Source of the DNA: Anodontia alba
Taxonomy: Eukaryota; Mollusca; Bivalvia; Lucinida; Lucinidae
Direction: 5' to 3'
Length of the DNA stretch: 64,000 nucleotides
Assembly (NCBI GenBank): GCA_964016985.1
Contig: OZ024831.1
Span: 25,413,431 to 25,477,430, forward strand
The first letter of the stretch is position 1, and every line of letters begins with the position of its first letter. Made by a program: the position numbers and the translations under genes. This document shows positions 21,040 through 32,099 of the stretch, piece by piece. The notes beneath the pieces were generated by a model. The model was given only the letters and a program-made list of their open reading frames with translations, did not search any database and was not told the DNA's origin.

Positions 21040-22520
21040 AAAGCTTACTTAAAAAATTTGGTTCTTGTTTTTTCGCGATGTATTTCTCCTGATTTCTATA
21101 TTTTTACTAGTCGTTTACCCGCCAGAATCTCTACAGGAAGCATACTTACATAGTTTTCTCCCAGACAGAACAAAATGAGAAGATTGTGAAGCTTAATCAA
21201 TCTTGATCATTGTTTTTCGCCCAGCATTGCTTACCGCATCTTCTTCAATTTAGATTCATTATTGGTTCAATTTTAAACGTTATAGAATCGCAAGAAAATG
21301 ATTAATGGTTTGTACAGGGTGAATAGCGTTGGGGACTACGACTGCAGAAGCGATAGAAATTAAGTCCCCTGTGGACCATAAATCAAGTTTGGTATTTGCT
21401 TTAAATTAGGTGTCAATATTGCGGGAAGAAAATACAAGAATCTCCCTGGCTTCTGGCAGAGGACAATTTTCTTGGACACACTTATAGCTGAATAAACTTT
21501 GGTGATCGTTTCCCAGAAACGGATATGATGAAAAAGACACATACAATAGTATATGAGAATATTGCTGTAAATTATCATATGACCAATTCCCACGTTTTGA
21601 TAACTACATTTGACAAATCTCCAAATTGCACAGTTATATCTTGGTAAATCGTTGACGCAAAGTAAGACAATATGAGTACATTTAAGTCATGCAAACAAGA
21701 AAACAGTGAAAGACGACGAGTGAACAATGACGCATTTCCGCTCTTGGTTTCGCAGACAGTATTCAAACCACCAACAGTTTTTGTGCAAAATATGAATCTA
21801 AGGCTGATAAGCAATATAAACCCTGTCATCATTTTTTACTACGTCATATTATACACTGGATAATGTATTTTCATAAGCTGACGGAACGGAAAAAAAAAGT
21901 AAATGTCAAATAAAATCTAAAATTGCCCACTCTATATTCGTTTGGTGGAAACTAGTTGAAAGACCTCAAGAAAAGCCATGATAACGGAACACGGTCTTCA
22001 CAAGGCACAAAATAAAATTGAATTACATGAAATGACGACAAAACCAGCACTTTGTCTGAAAACAAAACGAACAAAAGAAAGAAAGAAGAAACGCAGAAGA
22101 AATACCGCCTTGGATCGGTCCTCAGTAAACATGGAAAACAACACATATATAATAATAATTTGAAACACATGTAAGCAATTTGCAATCTACTGAATCTGTT
22201 GGTGAGAAGCTAACTGCCAACTGCATCTGCTGATAAAACGCCATGAGCCAAATCAGACTACCCAGACGTTTGTGCTTGCAACAGCGGGCTATTATTTCAG
22301 ACCAAGTAGTAGTCTGGAATTTGCTGAAGCGAGCCGCCAACTGTATCTATTTAAAAAATGTCATGGGCAAATCAGACTGTTCAGCCTGAGAGGTATTCAT
22401 GTTCGCGTAGAGAAGGGACTTGAGTTCAGAGTATTTCGTTTTACGTGGTTACACCAAGGTTCAAGAAGAAACAATATAAAATATTCAGTCTTTGATATGA
22501 TAAAAATTGTGACGTACATC
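21040..22520. other. Long intron stretch without a recognised feature
   Basis: About 1.5 kb with only a weak inverted pair (CTGTTGGTGAGAAGC region, 22195-22370, where AGCTAACTGCCAACTG and GAGCCGCCAACTG recur). No gene. Short frames lack recognisable domains. Confidence 0.35.
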
Positions 22521-22886
22521 TTAAAGGCTCCATATTCCTTAAAACAGACATTCTATTATCCAGAAAGGTTTAATAAATTGATATATAGCATTAATATAAT
22601 TATAAAATGTGGCACCTGACAACCTGTAAAATTTCAGTTAGTCTCTCGTTCTTGAAATGAAATGAATATTTATCGTATCTCTGAATTAATGTTTCCAACA
22701 TTAATTCAGAGATGCGATAAATATCATTTCATTTTTGTCAAATCCAGTTCAAAAACGAGAGACTAACTAAAATTTTACAGGCTGTCAGATGCCACATTTT
22801 ATGATTGTATTAATACCATATATCAATTTGTTAAAACTTTCGTGGATAAAAAAAATGTCTATTTTTGAGGAATATGGAGACTGTAA
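22521..22886. mobile_element. Family I long palindromic element (copy 1)
   Basis: TTAAAGGCTCCATATTCC at the left, inverse GGAATATGGAG at the right, and further arms such as CAGTTAGTCTCTCGTTCTTG inverted in the second half. The centre is TATCTCTGAATTAATG with its inverse. About 365 bp, TTAA at the left, non-coding. Confidence 0.8.
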
Positions 22887-23059
22887 CAGCTATGGAAAAT
22901 AGAAAGGAAGGCAATGATCTTGCAATCCTGAAGGCAATGAAGGAATCCTGTTCACTGGACAATACTACCAATCGTTTTCTATAACTATGAGATACCGTTG
23001 CGAAGAGTACTACGCCATGAAACAAATGACGCCAGCAACCACTAGAAATACCCTTCATA

Positions 23060-23475
23060 AAAAGTAATAGGAAATATAAACAATAGTTGTTTACGGCGTT
23101 CTATTCTTATATTTCTCTTTCAGACTTTAGCACGGAACATAAACAAAAGATTAGACAGCGAGTTCACGTGCCGTCTCGTGCGAGACGAGATTTCAAGTGG
23201 CTCTGTCTCCATGCCATGTTTACCTTGAGCTAAAGGATCAATCCTCTTAGTTATTACAGGTGCATTCAAACACAATGCCGATCAATAGTTTAAATACTAA
23301 TCTTTTGCTTGAACAGACTTTAATTAGCTCACCCTATGGTTTAGAGCAGTGACGTGTTTGTTTAAATCATTATTGACTCTGAAATCAATCCCAAAGACAT
23401 CCTTTCGGTTTCCGGATGACTGTTTACAAATAACAGAAATAAGCAATGGCTGGAATAGCGGATGGAAATGAACCA
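23060..23475. other. Stretch without a recognised feature
   Basis: No family recognised; no coding signal. Confidence 0.35.
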
Positions 23476-23705
23476 CAGCGTTAGAAAACGTTCCTTCGGA
23501 CATGTGCGCCAAGCGAAGATTCAGATCAGCCTGCGCATTCGCGCAGTCTGATCAGAATCTTCACTTGGGGCCTTCTGGATAGCCAAGGATGGAATGTTTC
23601 TTCAAGTGGACAACGAAGACTCTGATCAGACTGCACGGATGCAAAGACTGATTTCTGTCTTCATTGGGCGCACATATCAGAAGGTATGTTTTCTCACGTT
23701 GCGAC
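23476..23705. mobile_element. Family G double-hairpin element (copy 3, best preserved)
   Basis: Ends CGTTAGAAAACGTTCCTTCGG and GAAGGTATGTTTTCTCACG. The first hairpin is AGATTCAGATCAGCCTGCGC / GCGCAGTCTGATCAGAATCT around ATTC. The second pair is GACAACGAAGACTCTGATCA / CTGTCTTCATTGGGCG. A central spacer holds TGGATAGCCAAGGATG. Confidence 0.75.
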
Positions 23706-23920
23706 TAAAACGGTAAACGCTTCAACGCCTTATTTTCTGTATGTGCTATACAAGGCATAGTCCGTATAAATACATTTACCGTTTCACTGGTTCTGATAAA
23801 AACAAAGACAGCGCGTCAACAATGCAATGCTATGCCATACGTTGACAGCATATGTATACACCAGCTTTTCATGTCTCCATTGCCAGTCGCGTGCTATATT
23901 TTCATATACAGAATGTAAAT

Positions 23921-24060
23921 GAGCCACAGTCTGACAAAGTGCACTTTCGGATATGTGTACTTGACGAAGGCGCAAAGCAGCTTGCGCATCCCGCTATCTG
24001 AGCAGTGTCCGCCCGAAGACACTTTGGACACTTGACTATCCACAGTGAGGCCAGCGAAGA
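23921..24060. mobile_element. Family G-like remnant (copy 4)
   Basis: CTTTCGGATATGTGTACTTGACG then GCAAAGCAGCTTGCGCATC resembles the left half of family G, strongly decayed. It directly precedes the family W element. Confidence 0.4.
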
Positions 24061-24078
24061 CTTCTGACCGAAGACCAA

Positions 24079-24427
24079 TACAGTGAACCCTCTTTACAAC
24101 GACACCATTTGTTCCCAAAGACTTTGCCATAAAAATGAATTTGCTGTTGTACAGAATACTTAATGAGCAGATTGATATGTAAGAAAGGTCTTGTTTTGTT
24201 CTTATTTCTTCATAGAACATATGTTTTGGACATTTGTTAGAATCGCCTCTATGAGGCGATTCTAACAAATATCCAAAACATATGTTTCTTTATATATTAA
24301 ATATAATATTCTTGTATAATTTGTGACTAATTGTTACCTCTTAAGCGAAGTTTTCGTGACAGTCAAATTGTCATTATAACGAATTTTGTCGTTCTATCGA
24401 GTGTCGGTATAAAGAAAGTTTTCTGTA
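24079..24427. mobile_element. Family W Tc1/mariner-type MITE with the GAATCGCCTC core
   Basis: TACAGTGAACCCTCTTTAC at the left and GTATAAAGAAAGTTTTCTGTA at the right are inverted and TA-bounded. The centre is a hairpin of arms ACATATGTTTTGGACATTTG plus TTAGAATCGCCTC and their inverses, meeting at TCTATGAGG. About 349 bp. This core matches the centre of families A, F and V despite different ends. Confidence 0.75.
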
Positions 24428-24784
24428 TATGTTATAAAATGTTGGCGAAACATAGCATAGTGAATAGTTTAGAAACTATAAACTATTTTCTGCCAGTTTT
24501 TCATAACCATTGCTTATGAATGCCCTGGATTTACACTGTAGATAACAACATTCAATGTTGTTATCAAATTTATAACGTAATACCAGGGCATGAGTTCAAA
24601 ATGTTTTTTTGTTTTTTTTTTTTGTTTTTTTTTTTCAGAGAGTTGGAATCTTGAGAGAGTCAGCTGTCACTGTATTCTTAATATCCTTACTGGTATTCCA
24701 TACCACTTTTGTATGAGAAACCATTTGTCTGTATGCAAATGAGATTGAAGCTTGTAACATTCTCAGACACTTTCAGCTGCACAA

Positions 24785-24998
24785 TTAACAAATACTGCTC
24801 TCTGGTCTAATTCAGCAGACGACAAATTAATAATATTTTTTCTTATTTTTTCCTAGAAACAGGATCTGACATTTCCAATGGAGACCATCTTCATGAAATA
24901 TCAAATCCATCCTGTTTTCAAGAGAAAAAAAAAAAAAGAAGAAAAACATATTTCAATATGTCGTCTGCTGAAAAATTTACAAAGAGTTTAAGCGTTAA
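24785..24998. mobile_element. Family C element (copy 2)
   Basis: TTAACAAATACTGCTC ... TTCAGCAGACGACA at the left and TGTCGTCTGCTGAA ... AGCGTTAA at the right. Inner pair CCTAGAAACAGGATCTGACAT / ATCCTGTTTTCAAG. TTAA on both sides. Confidence 0.7.
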
Positions 24999-25082
24999 GC
25001 TAGAACAAATGCTGGCGTCTGTCCTGTCATAAAAAGCATAAATCATAGTATGACTCCGCAAATTAACAGCAAATGACATTTG

Positions 25083-25106
25083 AAAAAAAAAAAAAAAAAA
25101 AAAAAA
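25083..25106 (+). repeat. Poly-A run
   Basis: An uninterrupted A tract, with no element clearly attached. Confidence 0.9.
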
Positions 25107-25533
25107 GCCTTAATTGGATTTGATACAGGTAAATAATTTGATTGGTTTATTCTTGCGTACGTGTATAAATATACGTAAAGTTAATACCATCTACAGGTTT
25201 TCTTGAGTCAGTTCTTTTCGCGCATGTCATAAAAACATTTCTGGTTGTAGTATTATATGTTGTACCCCGCGCCGTCCCAAACAAGAGAGCTTGATATTGA
25301 ATTTCCTAGTTTTTAATCACATTTAAAATTGTAGAAGATGGCCTTCATAAGTATTTTGATTTTTACTTTCAGAAAAAATAACGTGTTTGAGTCTGCTATT
25401 TTCTGTATTGCCAAAGAATCCTTAGTTCGGTATGTTTTGAGATCGCAGCAGCATCTGCAGTCACGTGCTTGTGTGGAGGTCATAAAACGTCACCCCAAGG
25501 TTCCTTGTCGTTGATACTATTGGGCTGATACAT

Positions 25534-25721
25534 GAACTCTTTCGCTGCCAAATTCGCTGACGACATTTTTTTGTTTTTAAACAAACTATTGCTTGGAAAG
25601 AAGTTTATATGTAAAGTTGAAAGACTGAATGTCAAAGCGTAGATCCAGATGAGACGGCTCATCTGGATCTATGCTGTTTGCAAAAGCTTAATATTATCGC
25701 CTATGGCAGTGACAGAGTTAA
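25534..25721. mobile_element. Family S element (copy 2)
   Basis: AACTCTTTCGCTGCCAAATTC and GGCAGTGACAGAGTTAA are inverted. The hairpin at 25635-25681 has arms GCGTAGATCCAGATGAGACG and GAGACGGCTCATCTGGATCT. Confidence 0.65.
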
Positions 25722-25724
25722 GTA

Positions 25725-26414
25725 AAACGTAGTTCCGCTCAAATCTGTCAAGGGGTCGTGAGGGATGTTGCATATTTCATAATTCCTTGGTTTAAACACA
25801 TCTTATTTCAACACTTTATGGTGTATATACAAACATGTTTGCAATCAAAAGGATACGAACGAAAACAATTTACTTGTTTAATTCTTCTCTATAATAATCC
25901 CACGGAATTTTGTAATAAGGAACCAAGGCATTCCAAACCGAATACCTTTTTCTGTCTTTGATTGTGTTCTGTATTTGCAAAGCATCAATACTTCGGAATA
26001 TTTTGTGATCTAAAGAAATGCCATAAATTGTTTTTGTGAAAGCCATAAAACAATAATCCCGTTCTTCAATAAAGTGCTGATATCATGGGCTGTTCTCTTA
26101 GTTTTATTGGGCTCATACATTATATGTGGATATGAACTCCCGTTAAAAGCTGCTATGGTGGTTAAGGGATGCTGCTTTTTTTTACTATTCCTCATCAAAT
26201 AACATGTTTTGTTTTTTGTTTGTTTTTGTTTTTGATTTGGTCTGTACATGTCTCGTATGACTAACGGACCCCGTCTTAAGAATAGATTTGTTATTTCAAC
26301 TGAATTCGCTGCTGAGCAAACATACAGCCTTATTTTCTTGGTAAAATATCAGAATGTCGTTTTGGTGCTGTGTTGGTTGCGGCTTTTAAATGACTCGATA
26401 CATTCAGTACATTT
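25725..26414. other. Stretch without a recognised feature
   Basis: No family recognised. A-T-rich, with T-rich runs near 26175 and 26205. Confidence 0.35.
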
Positions 26415-26576
26415 TCAGCCATATTTTCATGGGAGACAACTTTTGTGACTTCCGATTTACTTTTCTATTCAGCAAGCAACCTGAAAAGGGGTCTACTCCA
26501 AAAGGCAATCTTTTGCTTCCCGTTGGAGCAAACGATTACCTTTTGGAGTAAACCCCTTCCAGAAGAGAGGCCAAAA
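26415..26576. mobile_element. Family H element, left part, interrupted (copy 6)
   Basis: ATGGGAGACAACTTTTGTGAC, then a hairpin CTACTCCAAAAGGCAATC / GATTACCTTTTGGAGTA, then CCCCTTCCAGAAGAG. It breaks off at 26576 and resumes after the family F insertion at 26915-26962 (TAGACAACGTTGCTTCC and TGTATACATTCCCC). Confidence 0.65.
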
Positions 26577-26914
26577 TACAGTCAAACCACAATAGCTCGA
26601 ACACCGATGGCTCGTTTACCATGGCTAATTCGAACTCATTTTTGAGCTCAAGAAAACAAATATTTAGGTACGTTGTCTTATTTCATCATGAAATTGTATG
26701 TTGTGTGTGCTCATTAGAGCAACCGCATCGAAGCGATTCTAATAAGTACTTTAACATACAATTACTGTGTAGAAATTCGAACAAAAAATCCTAAATTATC
26801 GTTATTTGCTTCCTGACCTGGCACCTTGATTAACCGGCAGTGCCGCGAACTACCCTTGACTCGAACAATTTTCTGTGGTCCCAAAGATGTTCGAGCTATT
26901 GAAGTTCGACTGTA
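26577..26914. mobile_element. Family F Tc1/mariner-type MITE (copy 1), inserted in family H
   Basis: TACAGTCAAACCACAATAGC and GCTATTGAAGTTCGACTGTA are the inverted ends, with TA on both sides. The core hairpin is GTGTGCTCATTAGAGCAACC / GCGATTCTAATAAGTAC, a decayed GAAYCGCCTC core. It splits a family H element, so it is younger than that copy. Confidence 0.8.
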
Positions 26915-26962
26915 CGTAGACAACGTTGCTTCCTATAAAAGTGTATACATTCCCCATAATAA

Positions 26963-27322
26963 TTAAAGGCTCCATATTCCTTAAAGTAGACATTTTGTCC
27001 AAGAAATGTTTGATAAATTGATATATACATGTAGTATAAATGCGATCATAAAATTTGGCACCTGACAGCCTGTAAAATGTCAGTTAGTCTCTCGTTCTTG
27101 AACTGGATCAAAAATCAAATTTTGATCGTATCTCTGAATTAAAATTGGCAACATTAATTCAGAGATACGAAAAAATCATTTTATTTCAAGAACGAGAGAC
27201 TAACTGAAATTTTACAGGCTATCAGGTGCCACCTTTTATAATTGTATTAATAAGATATGTGAATTTATTAAACCTTTCTTGGATGATAAAATGTCTATAT
27301 TTGAGGAATATGGTGCCTTTAA
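26963..27322. mobile_element. Family I long palindromic element (copy 2)
   Basis: TTAAAGGCTCCATATTCC and GGAATATGGTGCCTTTAA, both ends intact with TTAA. Inner arms CAGTTAGTCTCTCGTTCTTG / CAAGAACGAGAGACTAACTG are almost perfect. About 360 bp. Confidence 0.85.
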
Positions 27323-27588
27323 GTTCTATATTCGTGCATTTACTATTGTTTTTGTGTCTATTTGTATAATAATAAGAGTAAGAATATGACAATTTTAAAC
27401 TTATCACGAAGAAAATGACAAGCCAAAGGAAAGTTAATAGTCGATGATGACAATAAATTAATTTTAATCTGGTTTCGTGGTTAAATGAGAATGCTCGTCA
27501 CGTAAAACGAAAGCGCCAATGTGATTTGCTTAATGTGCAAAGTTGTCATAAAAGTTGACATATGGGCTGCGACAAGCAAAAAGGTGTT

Positions 27589-27804
27589 TTAAGGGGTATG
27601 GATACACTTTCAAGGGAGACAATTCTGTCAAAAATGTTACTGCTTCCCTTCTGAAAAGTGGGCTAATGGGAAAGCAAATTCTGTCCTGTTAGAGTATACC
27701 CCTTTTTAAAGAGAGTGTGGTGTGCAGCAAGCAAACAGCATCACAGAAGTTGTCGCCCTTGTTAAAATGGCGGAATATCTGACAAGTGTATCCAGACCCC
27801 TTAG
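27589..27804. mobile_element. Family H element, complete (copy 7)
   Basis: TTAAGGGGTATGGATACAC and GTGTATCCAGACCCCTTAG are inverted ends. CAAGGGAGACAATTCTGTC pairs with the CAGAAGTTGTCGCCCTTG region. About 216 bp. Confidence 0.75.
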
Positions 27805-27930
27805 GTAAATGTGAAATATAGAGATTCAGATCATTTTGTGCAGCCACATTGTCACATTGGGGAATATATTATGTTGATCCATTATACACCATATTGTATC
27901 CTGTGATTCTATCAGAGGACAGCGAGAACC

Positions 27931-28030
27931 CTTTGATTGCCTTTGGAAACAAAGAACACACTACAAATTAGAAAATGGGAGCCTCGGTTTTATTGAGACT
28001 CTTCATAAGCAGTAATGAAGTTTGCAACAG
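27931..28030 (+). repeat. Family O dispersed repeat (copy 1)
   Basis: GATTGCCTTTGGAAACAAAG followed by GAACACACTACA and GAGACTCTTCATA. It is repeated at 48374-48470. Its first 35 bases recur at 28202-28236, so two direct repeats flank about 235 bases. Confidence 0.6.
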
Positions 28031-28201
28031 TGCTTAGCCATCTAGCGTATACATGAGCAGAACACCATTTTCAAATATACCACAATGGGCCCAATGATCC
28101 CAAAGGAAATGAAATGTAGTCTGCACTATGGTACGGGGAGACGTTCTACCGCCGCCACACGGCACTAACACCAGCTGCAGTGTAGTAAAATAAACGTCAA
28201 A

Positions 28202-28236
28202 AAGATTGCCTTTGGAAACAAAGAATACACTACAGA
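28202..28236 (+). repeat. Family O fragment, direct repeat
   Basis: GATTGCCTTTGGAAACAAAG then AATACACTACAG, nearly identical to the start of the unit at 27931. Confidence 0.6.
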
Positions 28237-28239
28237 CTT

Positions 28240-28888
28240 TTTTCTCGACAAAGCTCTATTTTTATATTTTTGCACAGGAACCGTTAAAAAATATATGTTT
28301 AAATAACCCTTAAGTAACATACAGAGTTGTATCAGACGACATTCTATATTTTTCCAGGCTTGATATTTTCATACGCGTTATTTGTCTAATTATCCGGAAT
28401 TTTCGGACACTGTGACGACTTACCATGCTCATTCTAACAGTATCTGTATGTCTATAATACATTGTGGCTGAGTTGATAAACGGTGCAGAACTTCAGCAGT
28501 CCGGGTCTGCACTGTTTTCCCAGTAATTTTAGTCCGAACATGTAAGCTAAATTAAGAACATTAATCTCCGACGCTTACTCTGAAGAAGTAAATATTTTCC
28601 TATGGTTTTATGCAATATATTTTGTGGTATTTTTTGTACTGACTGACCAATATTTGTTTTACTTACCGATTTTGATTTAGACTAAAATATTTCGATTTTT
28701 GCAATAATAAAAAGTTTGTAAATTGTATATTCATATGTATAAATGATATGGTATGCAGTTTGGAGGCAGACTTGCAACACTGTTCACTTATTAAAAATGA
28801 AATTTTCACAAGATGCTTATAAAACATTAGTAATTATTGGAGAAGGAAAAAAGTAACCGTTTCAGACGACACAGAATTTTTGCAATTT
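28240..28888. other. Stretch without a clear feature
   Basis: Only a decayed core relic at about 28478-28515 (GGTCTGCACTGTTTTC). No gene. Confidence 0.35.
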
Positions 28889-29169
28889 CATCACGAAAAC
28901 ATGCCTGTATGATACTGACCCCCTTAAACCCTACTTTTATATTGTAAAACTGGGGTTTACAGGGATATACATTATTTTTCTTATTTCTGCTTAAATACAT
29001 AGATTGTGGGTACTCGTTAGAACCGCCTCGCCGAGGCGGTTCTAACGAGTACCCACATTCTATGTTTTGAGCAAAAATATGACAAATATCAGAGTTTTTT
29101 TTATCTGAAAATTTTCCGTTTTTGGAGGTGAAAATTTCTATATATATGAATAGGCATGTTTTCGTAATG
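28889..29169 (+). mobile_element. Family A element (copy 11)
   Basis: Full length. Tip CCTCGCCGAGG with a long perfect inner stem. Ends CATCACGAAAAC and GTTTTCGTAATG. Confidence 0.85.
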
Positions 29170-29319
29170 ATACAACTGTTTTAGACACATCTACGTGGCA
29201 TGAAGCTGATTTGTCCAAATCTTAGGACGAGGAGAATAATTATTTGAGGTGTCAATATTTAAGACGACGGTTTACTTGACCACATATTTAGACCTTTATC
29301 GTACTAGTAGTTTGTACAA

Positions 29320-29514
29320 ATCATAAAGTGAGTCGGTGCATCACATTCACTGCAAGAATGCATGTGCACCCATCGAAGGATCAGATCAAACTGCAGTCTG
29401 TTCAGTCTTCGCAGAGCATTCTGTGGGTACCCAAGGATACAAAGTGTCTTCAGGCGGACATCGAAGACTCTGGTCATCCTGCGCGGATGCGCAATCTCGT
29501 CTGAGCCTTAGCTC
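29320..29514. mobile_element. Family G element, left part, interrupted by family A (copy 5)
   Basis: CATGTGCACCCATCGAAGG, CTTCAGGCGGACATCGAAGAC and TGCGCGGATGCGCAATC are family G markers. The expected closing GGGCGCACATG appears only after the family A insertion, as TCGGCGCATATGC at 29818. Confidence 0.55.
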
Positions 29515-29817
29515 CATCACGAAAACATGCCTATCTACTTTTGACCCCTTAAACCCCACTTAGATACAGTAACACTAGGGTTTACAGGGGTATGCATCAA
29601 TTTTCTTATTTCTGCTCAAAAACATAGATTGTGGATACTCATTAGAACCGCCACGCAGAAGCGGTTCTAGCAAGTACCCACAATCTATGTTTTTATCTAT
29701 GTACCCACAGTCTGTTTTTCGCGGAAATGTGAAAACTACCAGATTTTTTTCATCTGAAGTTTTCATCTTTTGGTGGTAAAATTCTCAATATATTTGAACA
29801 GGCGTGTTTTCGTAATG
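29515..29817 (+). mobile_element. Family A element inserted in family G (copy 12)
   Basis: Tip mutated (GCCACGCAGAAGCGG). A second ATCTATGTACCCACAGTCTG follows the first right arm, so part of the arm is duplicated. Flanks TC/TC may be a 2-bp target duplication. Confidence 0.8.
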
Positions 29818-29819
29818 TC

Positions 29820-30289
29820 GGCGCATATGCAATATTGTAGGAATTGCTGTGCCCCGGCCCAGTTAACACGTATACATAGCATTTGTATGTTCGAGGTGGA
29901 CATATGTCACACAGTATGTTCATAACCTTATCATTGTAGACAGCTGATTAACTACCTACTAATGATCTAACACCTTTTTAGGTTGGTTTGCCTTAGAGGA
30001 ACATGCTAAACCGATTTATCATACATGACTGATAGAAATAGAAATATTCAAACATCAGCGCGACCACAAGAAAGGAGTTAACTTTCTTTATTGGAAAATT
30101 ACTCAGTTTTATCCCCAAATTTTTAGTTTCTAGCTTTAGGGAATATTGTATCAATCAAATTCTGAAGTTCTTTGTTTTGTTTTTCTTTATACTTTAAGAA
30201 ATCGTAATTTCGTCCTGTGAAGAGTTGAAAAGTACGATTTATGCTTTTAAATACAATAAAGCAAAGTAAAGCACTGGTTTATTCTTTGT
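29820..30289. other. Stretch without a recognised feature
   Basis: No family recognised; no coding signal. Confidence 0.35.
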
Positions 30290-30568
30290 CATTACGAAAA
30301 CACGCCCATTCAAATATATAGAAAATTTCAACTCAAAAACGTGAAAATTTTCAGATAAAAACTCGGATATTTTTTGTATATTTCTGCTCAAAACATAGAT
30401 TGTGGGTACTCGTTAGAACCGCCTCGGCGCGGCGGTTCTAACAAGTACCCACAATCTATATTTTTGAGCAGAAATAAGAAATAATGTATACCCCTGTAAA
30501 CCCCAGTTTTACTATATAAAAGTGGGACTTAAGAGGGGTCCGAATTATATATGCATGTCTTCGTGATG
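30290..30568 (-). mobile_element. Family A element (copy 13)
   Basis: Reverse orientation. Tip CCTCGGCGCGG. Ends CATTACGAAAAC and TCTTCGTGATG. Confidence 0.85.
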
Positions 30569-30744
30569 TTGAATCAGTTTTGGAAAGGTGCATTTTCTAT
30601 TTACTGAGTGTTTCTGGATTCAATCTCAGAATATATGCTATTTAATTTTCTACCTTATTCAAAGACAATAAAACCGATAGCCTAAAGTAGTTGCTTACAT
30701 GAATACATAAACACAAAATTATATTATTATAACTGCCATTTGTA

Positions 30745-30805
30745 AAAAAAAAAACAAAAACAAAAAACAAACAAACAAAAAAAAAAAAAAATAAATAAAA
30801 AAAAA
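30745..30805 (+). repeat. A-rich simple repeat
   Basis: Interrupted A tract with CAAA units. The Phe-rich frame on the other strand is an artefact. Confidence 0.85.
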
Positions 30806-30988
30806 TGTTTTCGTTTTCAATGGAGTTTCTTCCGCTCCCAAAACATTCTATTATGTACAACGCAAGAACGGATCCGTATGCCACATACGAACAGCCAGTG
30901 TCCAAGTCAGTCTGCACATCCGCGTATTTTAATCACGTTTTTTTCCGCGAATACATGTCAAATTATCAATTGATTCTTTTAGCAATCA

Positions 30989-31232
30989 GGGTCAAGTTGT
31001 TCAAAGCTAACGACGTCGTTAGTTAACGATTCGTTAAAATTTTAATTGAGTGATACGCAAATATGCTGAAATTTTTTGCTGAAAAAATGTGAGTAGCTTT
31101 TGCAGTGCAAAAGCTACTCACATTTTTTCAGCAAAAAATTTCAAAATATTGTATATTGAATCCGCTAAAACAGTTAACGAAATGACCCTTAACGAGCTCG
31201 TTAAGTTAACGACGCTTTGAACAACTGGGCCC
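30989..31232. mobile_element. Family D palindromic element (copy 3)
   Basis: GGGTCAAGTTGTTCAAAGC and GCTTTGAACAACTGGGCCC. The inner hairpin GTGAGTAGCTTTTGCA / TGCAAAAGCTACTCAC is perfect, flanked by AAATTTTTTGCTG and its inverse. Confidence 0.8.
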
Positions 31233-31301
31233 AGGCTGATCGGGTTATTCGTTGTACGCATATGATATAAGTGATCGTTTCTCGCGGTAAACATTATATA
31301 A

Positions 31302-31502
31302 TTAACCCTTGTCGTGCTGAATAAATTAAGATCCCACGCCCACTTCTAATTTTTAGCCAGTCAGTTTACTTGATCCAGGTTGTTTATACAAATTCAAATA
31401 CTGAACGGCAAACAGTGCAGATCCAAATCAGAAGCAAGCTGATCTGGATCTACACCGTTTGCAAAGGCAGGGTTTATCCGGGTTCAGCAGGACAACGGTT
31501 AA
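31302..31502. mobile_element. Family R element (copy 3)
   Basis: TTAACCCTTGTCGTGCTGAA and TTCAGCAGGACAACGGTTAA, with TTAA at both ends. The core is shortened (CAGATCCAAATCAGAAGC / GCTGATCTGGATCTAC). Confidence 0.8.
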
Positions 31503-31560
31503 TAATGATTGGCCTTATTTTTTTGTTTCGTTTATACATAAGTCTTGATTCTTTGTCATG

Positions 31561-31775
31561 TTAACCCTTTAAGTGGTAACAAAATTGCAGCAGGCTCGTT
31601 CGTTTTTTTGTTGTTTTTTTTTAAATTATTTTTCGAAGAAAACGGGACGGCACTTCCTGTGAAACGTCTGCTTGGCAGACAATTTAAATGAACGTCAAGC
31701 CTTATTTGCTCTGAAAAAAAAAGAAAGAAAAAAAGTTAAGATAAATGACGTCCGTTGCAGCTGTTACAAGCAGCT
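31561..31775. mobile_element. Family C-like element, diverged (copy 3)
   Basis: Starts TTAACCCTTTAAGTGG. Has ATTTTTCGAAGAAAAC, CCTTATTTGCTCTG and a GACGTCCGTTGCAGC variant of the CGTCTGCTGAA end. The border on the right is uncertain. Confidence 0.45.
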
Positions 31776-31818
31776 CCTTGATTCTGTAACGATCAGAAAC
31801 ATCCATATCAAGCTTCAA

Positions 31819-32094
31819 CATCATGAAAACATGCCTAGATAATTTTGACCCACTTAAACCCCACTTTTATGTAGTAAAACTGGGGTTTACAGGGCTATAC
31901 ATTATTTTTCTTATTTCTGCTCAAAACATAAATTGTGTGTACTCGTTAGAACCGCCTTGCCGAGGCGGTTCTAACGAGTACCCACAATCTATGTTTTGAG
32001 CAGAAATTTGAAAAATATCAGAATTTTATCTGAAAACTTTCAGTTTTTGGTTGTAAAATTTTCAAGATATTTGAAAAGGCATGTTTTCGAAATG
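31819..32094 (+). mobile_element. Family A element (copy 14)
   Basis: Ends CATCATGAAAAC and GTTTTCGAAATG. Tip CCTTGCCGAGG. Left hairpin intact. Confidence 0.85.
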
Positions 32095-32099
32095 TATAA

